Numbered from the stretch's first letter, positions 31,763 to 45,550 are shown. The stretch: 64,000 nucleotides of DNA from Gigaspora rosea (GCA_003550325.1 QKWP01000130.1:216186-280185); one strand, 5' to 3'. The notes: a model not told the origin generated them from the sequence alone. Numbers and translations are program-made.

Positions 31763-31969
31763 TAATAAAAGTTAAACCCGATTTTACTTTAAATGGCAAA
31801 CATTGATCGTAATTATGAAGTATTACAAATGACATCAGATTATCACTTCGTCAAAGTAAATGATTGGCTTACATGTGCCGCGCAGCGGCACATGTAAGCC
31901 AATTATACCAGGAACGGAGTGCAACGAAGTGCATGGTCATCTGAAGAGTGAAATGATGTGAACAAATAC

Positions 31970-33030
31970 GGTTCTTTGATTGGTTATATTTTCACATGAC
32001 ATTGTGGAATGCGATGTTCCAAATTTGCATTCCGGTTTGATATGACTTTTTTGTGTATGTACGTGCTATTTGTGCATGATTGTCCATGCAAAAAGGACTA
32101 TTTAAGTATTTCAAGTTTACGTTTTCTGCCTTTGAGTTACTAATTAAGGGATTCCGGTATGTGATTACAATAATAATTTTTTTATGTGTCCATTGTTTGT
32201 TATCGTGCTTTCTTGATTTATGTGTTAACATTTGTAGCTTGTTTTTACTTGTTTTACTCAGGATTCCATTTGGATTATCGATCGTGTATCGAGTCACAAA
32301 TACAGTTCTTTGATTGGTTATATTTTCACATGACATTGCATTTTATATTAATCCGGTTTGATATGGCTTTTGTACGTACGTATGTGCTATTCGTGCATGA
32401 TTACCCCTTCAAAAAGGACTATTTTAAGTAGTTTTTAAGTAAGCATTTCAAGTTTACGGTTCACGCCTTTAAGTTTATCATGGTAAGGATTGATGTTTAA
32501 GGGATTCTATAATATTACAGTATGTGTTCACAGTATTGATTTTTTTATGTGTACATTGTTTATCATTGTGCTTTCTTGATTTATGTGTTAACATTGTAGC
32601 TTATTTTTACTTGTTTTACTCGGGATTCCGTTTGGATTATCAATTGTGTATTTAGTCACTTAAGATTTTTTTTATTTATTGGTACTGAATTTATATTTTT
32701 CGAACTTAATTCATAATTGTATTAATATGGGGGCTTGTTTTTTTTTTATAATGTTTTACAATTAGCACTGTTGATTGGATGGTCGTTTCCTGATGTGTGT
32801 TGACCTTTAAGTTACTGTTTATCATGGTAGGGATTGATGTTTAAAGGATTCTATAATATTGCGGTATGTGTTCACAGTATTAATTTTTTTTTATGTGTAC
32901 ATTGACTTGATTGTTTATTATTGTGCTTTCTTGATTTAGTGTATTTATGTGTTAACATTGTAGCTTGTTTTTACTTGTTTTACTTGGGAATCTGTTTAGA
33001 TTATCGATTGTGTATCAAGTCACTTAAGAT
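31970..33030 (+). repeat. Tandem duplication of about 330 bp, three copies
   Basis: Copies begin near 31970, 32305 and (partial) 32780. Shared landmarks include GGTTATATTTTCACATGACA, then TTATGTGTTAACATTGTAGC, then GGATTATCGATTGTGTAT. The copies have diverged and the third lacks its left part. Open frames inside are short, with no domain. Confidence 0.75.
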
Positions 33031-33355
33031 TTTTCGAACTTGATTCGAAATTGTATTAATATGGGGCTTGTTTTTATAACATTTTACTATTGGTACTGCG
33101 ATTATTGTTTATGTTGTTTGCTAGCTATATAAAATTGTGCAGGTTTACATAATCGTTTTAATACTTATAATTGTTGCATGCTCGGTTTATTGGTTTTTTG
33201 CAGATATCGGGTGTTAACGTTAATACTTTTAGATGTAATGAATTTAGATTTTAAATAGTAATTGTGAATGGTTTAGAATTATAATCTCGTTATATTTAAA
33301 TTTGGTGCTATAACTTTTTTATCGTATTAGTTTCACTCGTTGGTTGTTAACTACC
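33031..33355. other. Spacer
   Basis: Nothing recognised. Confidence 0.35.
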
Positions 33356-33652
33356 CAGTATCGCCAACAAAATTTTACGCTCACGTGATTATTGGCCAAT
33401 AAAAGATCATAATTTGGTGTAGCGTAACATGACAGGAAATTCAAAACAAACATCTCAAAACGTCTCTTTTGTCAAAAAAAGCTTATTTATCAAAAGTTTG
33501 CATAAGAAACTACTTTTTTTAACTAAAAAAAAGTTTTCCTTGAGCGATTTTACTATATAACAACCTAAACCCAAACTCTAACTGAGCACTTACCCTAACC
33601 CTAACCTAACAAAAAAATTTACATGAGCATAAAAATTTTGTTGGTGCACCTG
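33356..33652. mobile_element. MITE with telomere-like core
   Basis: Ends pair CAACAAAATTTTACGCTCAC with the complement of CAACAAAATTTTTATGCTCA. CCCTAACCCTAACCTAAC is at about 33591. The body is related to segments at 29700-29860, 53150-53410 and 58195-58720. Confidence 0.65.
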
Positions 33653-35774
33653 GGGAAGATTTGGATGTTGTTGTCACGTGGTTTCTAACGGTGTTGTTAT
33701 GAATTATTTGGTGAATGGATCATAAGATCGAAGTGTGATTGATACGCATGCCAATAATGATTAATATACATGCTGAAAATTATGGTGTTTGGTCAACTAT
33801 GCAACTATATGTGGTACCATATGGGGTGTTACATATTAAAACAGCCCATTTTTACAATTTTTTAAAAAATGAGTTTTTATCAAATACATATACATTTTAA
33901 TACAATTAACATTTTTTAATTATAAATGAAAGTCGATTTGCATAATAAAAATCAAGTTAATGTAAAAGAAAAATTACATTAGACTGCGTAGTGCCAACAC
34001 ATCACGAGATTACCCGTTGGTCACCTGTTGCCTTTAACCAATCAAAATCGTGAAATTTGATAATCCCATACAAATGATTAAACTCAATTATCTCAACCCA
34101 TATAAGAATTAATTTTACCAGGAACGGAGTACAAAGTATGTAGTGTATGGTTTACAGGCATTTGAAATGCTGTGTCTCTTTTGTATCTGATTGGTTAATC
34201 TATCTATGGGGCTTTGATCTACTGTATCGCATGCAAAAAAAAAACAGAAACTTATACAAAACTGGTTTAATCTGTAACTCGCTGAAAATCCACTTTCCGT
34301 TCCTGAATTTGCGTGACAACGTCGTGCAGTAACTTATTAAGGATTTTTTAGTATTTTATAATCAGGATAATAATTAGGATAGTGGTGGGGTTATTTATAT
34401 TTAATTTAATAGTAAAGAATGTCTTGTGAGCTTTTATTTTACTCAATTATTTTAGCTTAATTGATTTTTCAAAACCTTTATGATGAAGTTACGTTATAAA
34501 ACCTCATTACTCTTATTGTTATACTCAAATTGATCTTATTTATCACTATAAAATCATTCATTGAAGTTGCATTTGTTAATTGTTGCCTTTAACATCTCAA
34601 TGACCCTTAAAAACTATTATTGTTGTACTTGCATTACATAACCTTAAAATTAATACCTTATCGATGCCCTCCCTACATTGTTTCGTAAACTAATACTTTA
34701 AATTGATCGCATTATTAATTAGACTAAATTAAGTGATATTCTGACTCGGGTCCAAGTGATTCAAGACCTTACGTAACTTGCTTAATCCCACGATGAAAGG
34801 TATTTGTAGTTCCCGGGTTTATTATCATAATATTAATCACTTGTTTATTTTGTTACTCGTACATAAAAATAAAGAAACTGGCGTATATGTGCGTTGTAAT
34901 TACCAATTGAATGTAAATAAATAATTTGTCTCATATGTAACGGTGTTAACAAATATTTACGTAAAATTCAGTATGGATGTACAAGCTCACTAATGTTACA
35001 TTTTGTTACTGATTTTGATATGTTCTTTTATTATGCTGTGCAAAAGTTGATTTTTCGTTTTGCATTACAAGGAATTCAAAATTCAGGACGGATAGACAGA
35101 TTATTTATTTTTATTTTTTTTATTTTTTACTGCAAATAGAATAATGCCCACGTTTAAGGTTATACGAGTTAATTTTTCATATGCCAACTTTGTACCATAC
35201 ACATGTAAACTAAGATGTACATAATTTATTAATTAGTATTAATAAACTGTTAAATATTTCATTTTTAAAACCTCTAATATGATCTATTAATACTTCCGTT
35301 CTTGGTTTTGCATGACAACGTTGTGCAGCTACCTTATGTAATATGATGACCATGAGTATATCACAGTTCATTAAACTACCACAATAAATGAGTAAGATGG
35401 GAGGGTGGGTCTAACACAAAGGTACCAAATTTGTAATCAGCAATGAAGAGAACAATTGAAAGCATAAAGGTTCACAATTTACACCTTATCGCATAAACCT
35501 CATGCATATCTATAATTTTTATCGCAAGAACATAATTTTTATCGCATACGATCATATAAGCATTTTTCATATAAGCCTTTTTTTCGTATAAGCCATAGAT
35601 CTGGTGACCCTCAAGATAATAACCAAGCGCGACTTTCGCCAACGCATAGAGTTATGAATGTAAAATACAATAATTAGACAAATTATTTATATAAATAAAT
35701 AACTTAATGCTGTTTTATTATTCTTTAAAAACGATATCAGAAAAAATTTATTTCACTTAAATTGAAATACTATA
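33653..35774. other. Gene-free stretch of 2.1 kb
   Basis: No coding signal. It carries three copies of a dispersed motif (GGAACGGAGTAC near 34119, TTCCGTTCCTGAATTTGCG near 34296, TTCCGTTCTTGGTTTTGC near 35292), probably ends of small TIR elements. Confidence 0.4.
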
Positions 35775-38700
35775 ATGATTTCAGAAAATCCATTATCTCC
35801 TCGTATAAACGTTGAAATTCCAGAGGCAAAAGCCAATTTATTTTCTATATTTACTTTTTGGTAGGTTAATGATTTAATAAGTTTAGGTTATAAACGCCAT
35901 TTGGAAAAAGATGATCTATACGTTTTAAATGATGAAAGAACTGCTAAAATTTTAACGGATAACTTTAAAGTCGAGTGGCAAAAAGAAACTCAAAAAATAG
36001 TGATAGGAAAGATACCTTCTTTGTTAAAAGCTTTATATAGGGTTTTGTAGTTTAAATTTTGCTTGGCAGGTATTTGTAGACTTGTTAGTGATATATTAAT
36101 AGTTACTTCACCATTCATTTTAAGGGTATGTTTAATGTACTACTGTATTCACTTGATTAGTTTAGTTATCAATAAAATTAATCTCTCTTAATGTCTCTTA
36201 GTTCATATTGAAGTTTGTCGTTGACGCATACTACGCCAACTTTAATATTGGTGTACAACCACTTGTATATGTTGGTTACACATTAATCGTTGTCATGTTC
36301 TTAATGCAAATGAGTGCTACAATTTTGCAAAACTTATACTTTTATTAGGGAATGGAAACCGGTATCCTCTCTAGCACTATTTTCATAACTGCTATCTATC
36401 GTAAAGCTTTAGTATTAAGTGGAAAAGCTAGAGATTTATTTACTAACAGAAAGATCACTAATCTAATGTTACTGATACTACGCATATAGACTTTGTATGT
36501 GGTTACTTTCACATGATTTGGACTGTTCCTATTCAAATTTGTTTGTTATTGATTTTTTTAATCTATAATATTGGTCCATCTGCAATAGCTGGTTTTGCTT
36601 TATTAGTGTTAATGGGTCCTATACAAGGAAAGGTTATATTGTTATTGGCACGTACCAGGGCTAAAGCTGTTGTCATTACTGATGAACGAGTAAAATTAAT
36701 TCAAGAGATTTTGTTAGGGATTAGAGCTATTAAATATTATGCTTGGGAAGATAGTTTTGAAGATGCTCTTAATAAAATAAGAAATAAAGAGATTAGTTTT
36801 GTTAGGTTTTTGATAATTCTTAGAGCTTCTGTCATTGGTGTTATAATTGTAATTTCTTATAATTACTTTATATTTTGTTATTTTTTTTTTATATTTTTTT
36901 TGCATTTATTTTATCTCTTATTTACGCTTGATACTTTTTTTTTAGGTCATTCCAGTATTTGCTAGTGTCTTATCTTTTACAATATTCTCATTGACAGGAG
37001 GCAACCTCGATACCGAAATTGCATTCTCTTCTGTGGCATTATTTTACATTCTCCGCATACCTTTAACATTTTTGCAAACTACTATATCGTCTGCTGCTGA
37101 TGCCTACGTATCAATTAACTGAATAAATGAATTTTTGCTGGCTAATGAATTAACAATATTACCAGGATTAATCCAGATGAAAAATATGCTATTAAAGTTA
37201 CAGATAGTAATTTCATTTGGGAAACTGCCTCACCAAATGAAGTTATCAATAAATCAAATGAAAATAAGAAAAAAAAATCAAAATATTATAGAAATAATGA
37301 TACTTATGAAACTGATTTTTCAACATATTTTGATTATGAAAAGGCTCTATTTCATTTGATGCTATTTCTGACATCTCTATAGCTTTTACTCCCATTGAAA
37401 AGACTGAATACCTTGAAAATTCTCCTCTACTTCATCCAAAATCTCATCTTCGTAATATTAATATTTCAATACCTCGTGAAAAGTTGATTGCCATTGTTGG
37501 TCCTGTAGGATCTAGTAAATCTTCACTATTGTCTGCTCTGATTGGAGAAATGAAAAGAATTTCAGGAGAGGTCATATTTGGTGAAAATGTTGGGTATTGC
37601 CCTCAAACTGCGTGGATTCAAAACGCTACACTCAGGGACAATATAACTTTCGAATTACCTTTTAATTATAAAAAGTATCAACAAGTGATTAAAGATTGTT
37701 GTTTAGAACCAGATTTACGTGTATTACCTTCTGGTGACTTGACTGAAATCGGTGAGAAAGGAATTAATTTATCAGGAGAGTATGTTGTTGTTTTATTATT
37801 TATATATATTAATAAAATATATATTTTAAAATATATTCTTTTTTTTTTGATTTCTTAGACAAAAGCAACATGTAAATATTGCAAGAGCTGTGTACTATAA
37901 TGCTGATATTATATTATTGGATGATCCATTATCAGCAGTTGACACACACATTGGGAGATATTTATTTACAAACTGTATTAAAGGTGCACTTGCCAAAAAA
38001 ACATGTTTACTTGTCATGCATCAATTATATTATTTGCCACAAGTTGATTACATAAAATGTATGAAAGATGGTGAAATTGCTGAACAAGGAACTTATGAAG
38101 AATTAATAAAAAATAGGAAAAACTTTTCAAAGTTAATTGCTGAATATGGTGCAGCTGAAAGTAATCATAAAATAAAGGAAGATGAAGAATCAACGTTGGA
38201 TAAAAAAGCAAATAAAAAAGATCAGACAGTTGTCTTGTCTAAAGGGTTAATGTCAATAGAAGAACAATACATAGATGCAGTGAATTATAAGGTATATTTG
38301 GCATATATTAGGAATGCAGGTGGATTCTTATTGCTACTTATCATTATTTCCCTGCTTATTATGATGCAAGTAGCATATATTGGGTATTTATTTATCATAT
38401 CAATACCTTATACTGACCCTTTTGAATTACTTACACGAACTTATACTTAATCGAAGAAATCTCTAAACTTACAACTTTTGTATTTTTTTTTTTTTTTAGA
38501 AATAGTTTATAGCTTTCATTCTGTATTAACAAAATGTTTGACCTTTCAATAGGGCTTTATGTAGATATTTTTTTCTTTAAAATTTCTGAAATCTTAATTT
38601 ACAATATAAACAGACATAATTAATTTTGTTATTTAAATACTGATTCATACTAATAGATTGGTATTTATTGGGCATGGGCAGCCGTTCTAGCAATTTTTTA

Positions 38701-41013
38701 TGTTTTGAGTAGTGCTACAATTTGTTATTGTTGTATCAACGCATCTAAAAAGTTGCATAATAGCACAATTAAGTGTGTATTAAGAGCCCCAACAAATTTT
38801 TTTGATACCACTCCTTTAGGAAGAGTTATTAATCGGTGGTTTTTTTGTCTAGCTTAATTATTAAGCATTTTAATTTTTAATATTTTCTAATCAAAGCTTA
38901 TTTAATGACCAGATTTAGCATAGATACCGATACATGCGACAATTTACTTTCTGATTCATTTCGAGTATTTTTTTTAACCATTTCGATGATTATTGCAACA
39001 TTTATTCTAACAATAATAGTATTTATCTGGTTCATTGTCCTGCTGGTTCCTTTGATCATACTTTATTATTTAGTGCTTCACTATTATCAAGCATCTAATC
39101 GTCAGCTAAAACGTAATTAATTGTCTAATAATAAATTCTATATAATTATATATATATTTTTAATAAAGTTTCCATACAATTTTTACATTTATTATAGGCC
39201 TTGATTCAGTATTAAGATCTTTGCTATACTGTCATTTTTCTGAGACACTTACAGGACTGCCAACTATTCGCGCTTATCGTGTACAAAATAAATTTTTAAG
39301 GTTGTCTTAAATTTACTGCTTGCTGTTTTTGAAATATTTTCTTAGTAATATTTTTTTTCACTTAAACATGAATATAAAATAGAAACAATGAAATCTTCTT
39401 GGATATTGAAAATAGAGCATACTTTCTATATATAAGTGTCCAAAGATGGCTTTCAGTGCATCTTGAAACCATCTCAAATATTTTAATATTTTTTGCATGT
39501 TTGTTTGCAATAATTTTTAGACTTGATATTGTACCTTCAATCATTGGATTAGTATTGGCTTATACACTTCAAATTACTCAATCCTTTAATTTGTTTGTTA
39601 ACTGATTTTCCAAATTGGTGAGTAAATTATAACATTTTAATAATAAGAATAAGACCAGTTAATTATAGTGGGATAAAAATGTTTAAACCCCTCAAAAACC
39701 TTATGAATACTAAATTTGAACCTTTACTTATAATCATATTTATTCTATAACTACGAACTAACACTAAATTTAATATAATTGTTATAAAAATAATAATTGC
39801 TAGTAAACTTTTCATTTTCAATTAATAGGAAACAGATATGAACTCAGTAGAATGTTTAATTTATTACTGCGACAATTTAGAAAAAGAAGCTGAAAATATA
39901 GTACTAGAAAACAGGCCATCATCTGGATGGCCAGCTCATAGAGAAATTCATATTAAAAATTTGGAAATTAAATATGGGCCTGATAGTCCCCTAGTTTTGA
40001 AAGGCATCTCAATTGATATAAAGCCTGCAGAAAAGATTGGAATTGTTGGTTGAACTGGTAAATTTTATACATCAGTTTGAGAATTTTTAAGATTCAAATA
40101 ATAACATCTCTTAAAAATAGGATGCGGGAAATCTACATTGGCAATGTCATTCTTTAGATTTATTGAAGCAACTTCTAGAAGCATTGTAATTGACAATGTT
40201 GATATCAGTACTATTGAATTAAAAGATCTTAGAAGTAATAATACTATCATACCACAAAATCCTGTACTATTTAATAGTACTATAAGGTAAACAAAAAAAT
40301 ATTGATTCTGCATAAAACCTTTTGGTAAACTAATTATTGAATTTTTTTAAAAAAAAATAAAAAAATTAGAAGCAACTTGGACCCATTCAACAAGCATAGC
40401 AATCTCGAATTATGGGATGCACTTTATCGTGTACACTTAATTAAACCTGTCAACTTTACCTCTGAAAAAGAAGAATCAGAAGAATCAGAAGTTGTCCATT
40501 CTATTTCAGACCAGAATTATAACAAACAAGAACCAATAATGCTTGACTCACCTATCAAAGAAAATGGATCAAATTTTTCTCAAGGTCAACATCAATTGAT
40601 TGCAATGGCCAGAGCACTAATTCGGCATTCCAAATTAATAATAATAGATGAAGCTACTGCGAGTATAGATTTCAAAACAGATAATCTAATACAAACTACA
40701 ATTAGGAAAGTGTTTAAGAATAGTACTGTTATCACTATTGCACATAGATTACGAACTATTGCTGACTATGATAGATATTGGTTATTGGTATGTATCTTTT
40801 AGAGAATATTTTTAATGAATTTTAATGATAATTCCTTCTTTTCAAAATTAGATGATGGAAATGTAGTTGAATTCAATATTCTATACTTACTGATGCAAAA
40901 GTCTGATGGGTTGTTTAGAGAATTGTGTTAAAAAAGTGGTAAATTTGCAAAATTAATTGAAATTGCTAAGCAAAAATATGAGAGTATATTTGTTATGGAT
41001 CCATTTTGCTGAA
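35775..41013 (+). pseudogene. ABCC (Yor1/MRP-like) transporter pseudogene
   Basis: Full-length remnant of an ABC exporter in the TMD1-NBD1-TMD2-NBD2 order. N-terminal NLFSIFTFW is followed by an in-frame TAG (35862), then LGYKRHLEKDDLYVLNDERT. A second in-frame TAG is at 36048. TMD1 continues (NIGPSAIAGFALLVLMGPI, RAIKYYAWEDSFEDAL). NBD1 has Walker A as GPVGSSKSS (Gly to Ser), signature LSGEQ across an intron, Walker B IILLDDPLSAVD, and the switch as LVMHQ. TMD2 fragments lie at 38640-39600. NBD2 has TGA inside Walker A (40051, VG-stop-TGCGKS across an intron), signature NFSQGQ, Walker B LIIIDEATASID and H-loop IAHRLRTI. The C-terminal tail ends about 41011. Several introns can be recognised, plus frameshifts. 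It would have exported drugs or conjugates across the plasma or vacuolar membrane; it cannot now. Confidence 0.92.
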
Positions 41014-41221
41014 ATACCATTTCATCGAATCTATAATACTGATAATCTTTTTTATTAATAGTAAGATATAATTTTGATATTTGTTAAATAGCAAATTTTC
41101 CTGATAAGACGTTTATTTGTATCTCGGATATTAAAAAAAATATAATAATCCATGCTACCTACATGTTATTTTCCAATTGAACATTTTTCTGACTTCAATT
41201 TCTTTGAAAATGTACTAATAT
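41014..41221. other. Spacer
   Basis: 3-prime flank of the transporter pseudogene; nothing recognised. Confidence 0.35.
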
Positions 41222-41879
41222 CCCCTATAAGAAAATTGGACAGGTTCAGCACGGGTAGCGTCATATAGGCACGGATCAAGATCCAGATTTGTACTAGTAT
41301 GATACAAATTGGTACAGATTCCATGGACCGTGTGGGACCGTATGCCCGTGTCAACTAGATAGTAAATGGCTAGGGTTTTGTATCAGTTTTCTAGTCGAAT
41401 CGGCACGGGATTTAGCACAGGTAATGAATGTAAATTCACGTGCCACTGCAATATCGATGTGTATTAACTATTAAAATATAAATTTACATAAGTAATCAAT
41501 ATAAAATGAACAAGCTAACTGCATATGAAGAAAATTTTATTATGAATTTTTTTGTTAAGACACACAGGGAAGCTTCATTAATGAAATCATGAGATATCGC
41601 TCTTTTTTAAAAAAAAATCTCCTTTACTGATCTTTCGCTCTCCACGAAACGAGCCAGCACATATTACAAGTCAACACATGTGTAATGTACACATACATGT
41701 CATCTGAACGTGTCATTTCATATGACGTGATATTACATGCCACCCTTTGCCATAATGTCCGTGCCATTTTTACTGTGCTATTCCGTAAAACATTCCAGTG
41801 CGTGCCACAGAATACGTGCCATTTCGAACATTCCTGACACCAACTCGTACCACAATCCGTACCACTTTTCTTATAGGGC
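41222..41879. mobile_element. TIR element, CCCTATAAGAAAA ends
   Basis: CCCCTATAAGAAAATTGG at the left pairs with the complement of GCCCTATAAGAAAAGTGG at the right. The interior carries GGCACG / CGTGCC repeats on both strands near the ends. Non-coding. Confidence 0.65.
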
Positions 41880-41892
41880 AAGTGCCCAGAAT

Positions 41893-42146
41893 TTATGAAA
41901 ACAGCTGTAAATAAATTTGTAAAATAAGATGTCAACGAAGTGAATGGTGTCTTTTATTGCAAATTACTTACATTCAACAATAAACTATATAATTATCTGA
42001 GTTTTTTTATTGAACAAAAATTGATGTCCAGATATCCGGATGTTTAACCAAATGGATACCAAAACTGCAAGACTTTTTTCTATCGCTACTAACATTATTT
42101 ATAGTTTTAAAGACAACTCATGTACAAATATTGCAACGATTACTAG
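41893..42146 (+). repeat. Dispersed repeat, copy 2 of 2
   Basis: Partner of 30180-30436 in the same orientation. No coding function. Confidence 0.8.
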
Positions 42147-42295
42147 TTATTGATAATAACAATGAATGGCCCTATATAGGGAATTTTCATTCAACTAATA
42201 TACCCTAACGTATCTCACCCAGTAAAAAAGATTTGAAATTTTTTTTTGTTCTTCAGGAACATAAAATATTAAATTTATGTTTCCAAAAAAATTTT

Positions 42296-42507
42296 TGTTG
42301 CAGCTGATGCTGAAATTTTGACCTAATTTGATATGAAATTTTAAAATTTTTTTGTGGTGATTTTTTTGTTTTTGTCTTATAAGGTTAGGGTGAGCTTTGG
42401 GAGTAGATTTGATATTTAAAGAGTATTTGTGTATTTTAGCAGGGCTTATAGTTTCAAATCGAGATCCCAAATTTCAGCATCAGCCATTTTCAGCATCAGC
42501 TACGACA
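42296..42507 (+). mobile_element. MITE TGTTGCAGCTGATGCTGAAA, copy 2
   Basis: Same family as 18631-18857 and nearly identical in the body, but 15 bp shorter near the left end. Target duplication ATTTT at 42291-42295 and 42508-42512. The high identity implies recent movement. Confidence 0.9.
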
Positions 42508-42542
42508 ATTTTTAATGTTTCTATAAGAAAATAATAATTATT

Positions 42543-42925
42543 CCCTCTCTCTCTCTTTCTCTCTTACTCACTCACTCTTACTCTCACTCACTCTTACTCA
42601 CTCTCTCACACTCTCTCACACTCTTACACTCTCACACTCATACTCTCACACTCCAACTCTCTCACACTTATTCTCATTCACTCGCTCTTATTCTCACTCA
42701 CTCTCACTCCCACTCTCACTTTTACTTCACTCTCACACTCACTCACACACACTCTCTCTCACTTTCTTACTTACTCTCACTCACTCTCACTCACTCTCAC
42801 TCACTCTCTCCCACTCTCTCTCTCACTCACTCACTCCTACTCTTATTCTCTCACTCACTCCCTCACACACACTCTCTTTCACTCTCACTCTTACTCACTC
42901 TCACTCACTCTTACTCTCTCTCTCT
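42543..42925 (+). repeat. CT-rich microsatellite of about 380 bp
   Basis: Uninterrupted mix of CTCA, CTCT, CTTA and CACT words with hardly any G on the top strand. Long polypyrimidine tracts can form triplex DNA and vary in length. Confidence 0.95.
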
Positions 42926-43435
42926 AAAAGAGCATGCCATGCTAAACAATCTATCACTATAGGGAGCACAAATTATAACTTTTATGTTCCTACTTTGTTC
43001 CTAAAAGGGAACATAAATTCTAAATTTAGTGTTCCTAAATTTTTTTAAATGTTCCTGGGAACACATGGACATTAAATCTTTAATACTGACCTAACTCATC
43101 TTCACCTTATTCGACATTAAGATTTATTAATTATTACATTATAGTTAAAAATCAGTATTACATATTATGTAGTAGTTTAATTGAATTTATATTTTGGATA
43201 TCATAATGAATTATGTGGCTTCGAATAATATTTGAGAGATTAGTAATTTTTTGTTAGTTGATTGGGAAAGATAATACTAAAAAACAAAAAAAAGAATATA
43301 AAAAATATAATTAATGATTTCATAAATAAACATAAAACAATATTGCTGACAATTGTTATAAGACTCAGATAAACTAGTTCATTTTATCATTCTTTAATAT
43401 CTTTAAAAATAATCATTGAGTTTTACACATTTAAT
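42926..43435. other. Spacer
   Basis: AT-rich; nothing recognised. Confidence 0.35.
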
Positions 43436-43727
43436 TTTTTGGAATTCTATCAATAAGCAATACATTATCACTTAATTTATTATACGATAATGCAACTTTT
43501 TCATCTACAAAAGATTGAATTTCTTCTGCTAAAGTTTGAGATTGCTTATACTGTTTTTAATTGTGAAATAGGCTGTATGAAATTCGGTTGTTTCTTTTTT
43601 ATTTTTGGAATTCTATTAATAAGCAATACACTACCTCTTAATTTTTTATATGATGCAACCTTTTCATTTGCAAAAGATTAAATTTCTTTTGCTAAAGCTT
43701 GAGATTGCTTATACCTTTTTTAATTGT
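43436..43727. repeat. Tandem duplication of about 160 bp
   Basis: Two copies starting TTTTTGGAATTCTAT at about 43436 and 43598. On the minus strand each can read as a fragment like FANEKVASYKKLRGSVLLIN, so this may be a duplicated scrap of a coding gene; the minus-strand ETTEFHT reading at about 43590 recurs near 60290. Family not recognised. Confidence 0.55.
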
Positions 43728-43965
43728 GAACTAAAATATTTTTAAAAAAAAAATTTTATTAAAAAAATATGCAAAATTTTCAAAATTTTAAAACATGTTC
43801 TAAATAATCTTAATCTACTAATATCATTTTTAATTTGAAAACATTTACAAAATTTATAATGTTCTCTATTAAATTTTTTTGTGAACATTAAGTTTGAAAA
43901 ATATGTTCTCTATGTAAATATATAAAGTAATAAAAAATTGTTTATTAAATCTATTATTTAAAATA

Positions 43966-45066
43966 ATTACCATACCTCACTAAGCAAAAGACCCTGGGTC
44001 TAATACAAAATCCCTGGTCAAAAACTTACAAAGTACCCATGGGAATCTCATTCAATAACGAGTATTTGGTGCAGTGAGATCTTTTGATAGGGGGTATTTT
44101 TGCGTGTGGGGTATTTGTTGGAGGTGTCATACAGATTACTGGTAATCATGTAAAATAATATTAATTGAGAACAGTTCGTCAGAACTATTTCACTAAAAAA
44201 TTGCTTTTTTTTTTTTTTAAAAAAAAAAACGATAAAATTGTTTTTTAGGATATGAATTAGTGCAAAGGAGAAGCAAGTCAATAGAGGAGCCTGTTAAGCC
44301 TAGTTATCCTTATGATTGGGCTTGTAATAGAATTGTTTGGCCTTTACTACACACGTTCTGACAGTGATCATCCCAGTAGATTAAAAAAAAATAAAATTGT
44401 TTCGCTTTTTTTTTTATTTAAAAATTAATGTTTATGAGGTCGTCAGCTGTACAAGTATAGTTAAATCACATTGTTGCAGTTTGCATAATTTTGTGATCCC
44501 TATGATTAATTTTTTTTATTGATTGCGATCACAATTGCTAGCAATAATGATCACAATCATGATTATTTTAAACATAAAAAAATTAATTATAGAGGTCACA
44601 AAATTATGCAAACCGCAATAAATCAAGTTCTAAAACTATGCAATCTACTGTACATCTCTGCATATTTTTGATAATAAATAAAAATCTTATACCAGTATAT
44701 CGATATACCGTATTTTGAAATATATTTTAAATTGCGAGATTCATAATAAGAAAATATTTTAAAATGTATCAACTTACCTAGACTCGCCTAGAAATTTTCA
44801 CTAGTTATTTATATAATGTCAAAGAATAAGGCTATGTTTTTTTTTTTTTATTAATATGTGGGTTCTAAGCATTCATTTTATAGAATACTTGAACTAGGAT
44901 GAAAAAATTATCTTAAAAATATAATAGAAATATAATTTTTTTTAAAAAAAANNNNNNNNNNNNNNNNNNNNNNNNNNNNNNNNNNNNNNNNNNNNNNNNN
45001 NNNNNNNNNNNNNNNNNNNNNNNNNNNNNNNNNNNNNNNNNNNNNNNNAAAAAAAAAAAAAAAAAT

Positions 45067-45101
<35 letters not shown>

Positions 45102-45364
45102 CGATTTTTAAAAAATATTTTAGTTTTTATAATAGTTAAATATGGTATATAGGTTAAGGTTGCTCTCAAGCACCAACATCTCGATTACTAGCAAATCTTT
45201 GAGATGCTACAATATACCCGGGTCTTTTACAAAATCCTGGACCAAATAATTGCAAAGTACCTGGGTATTATACATGGTGAAAAAAGATGCTATGTAAAAT
45301 ACCCAGATCTTTTGCATGGGGGTACTCAGAAAGGGGGATCTTTTGCTCAGTGTGGTATGGTAAT
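43966..45364. mobile_element. TIR element of about 1.4 kb, 8-bp TSD TTAAAATA
   Basis: Ends ATTACCATACCTCACTAAGC and the complement of ATTACCATACCACACTGAGC; TTAAAATA at 43958-43965 and 45365-45372. Interior 44756-44940 matches 26262-26475 of the element at 25859-26854, so the two are related. Contains the assembly gap. Confidence 0.8.
44952..45048. other. Assembly gap (N run)
   Basis: 97 unknown bases flanked by poly-A and poly-T runs; gap size and joining are unverified. Confidence 1.
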
Positions 45365-45550
45365 TTAAAATATTTAATTATTAATTAATAGAAATAGAGA
45401 ACAGTTAGTTGTTTTCAAATCACAAAAAAATTTGGATAATAAATAGTTATTGGATGTGTAGTACCAATAACAGTTTTATTTGGCAGAAGAAATGAGAATA
45501 CCATGATCCGAAGGATCACAGAATAATCATTTTAGATAACAAATAAAAGA

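Noticed and set aside
32080-32431. Overlapping hydrophobic open frames in the 330-bp tandem duplication
   Set aside because: Frames are not conserved between the three copies.
44942-45169. Open frame across the N run
   Set aside because: Made of poly-A/T and unknown bases; not sequence evidence.
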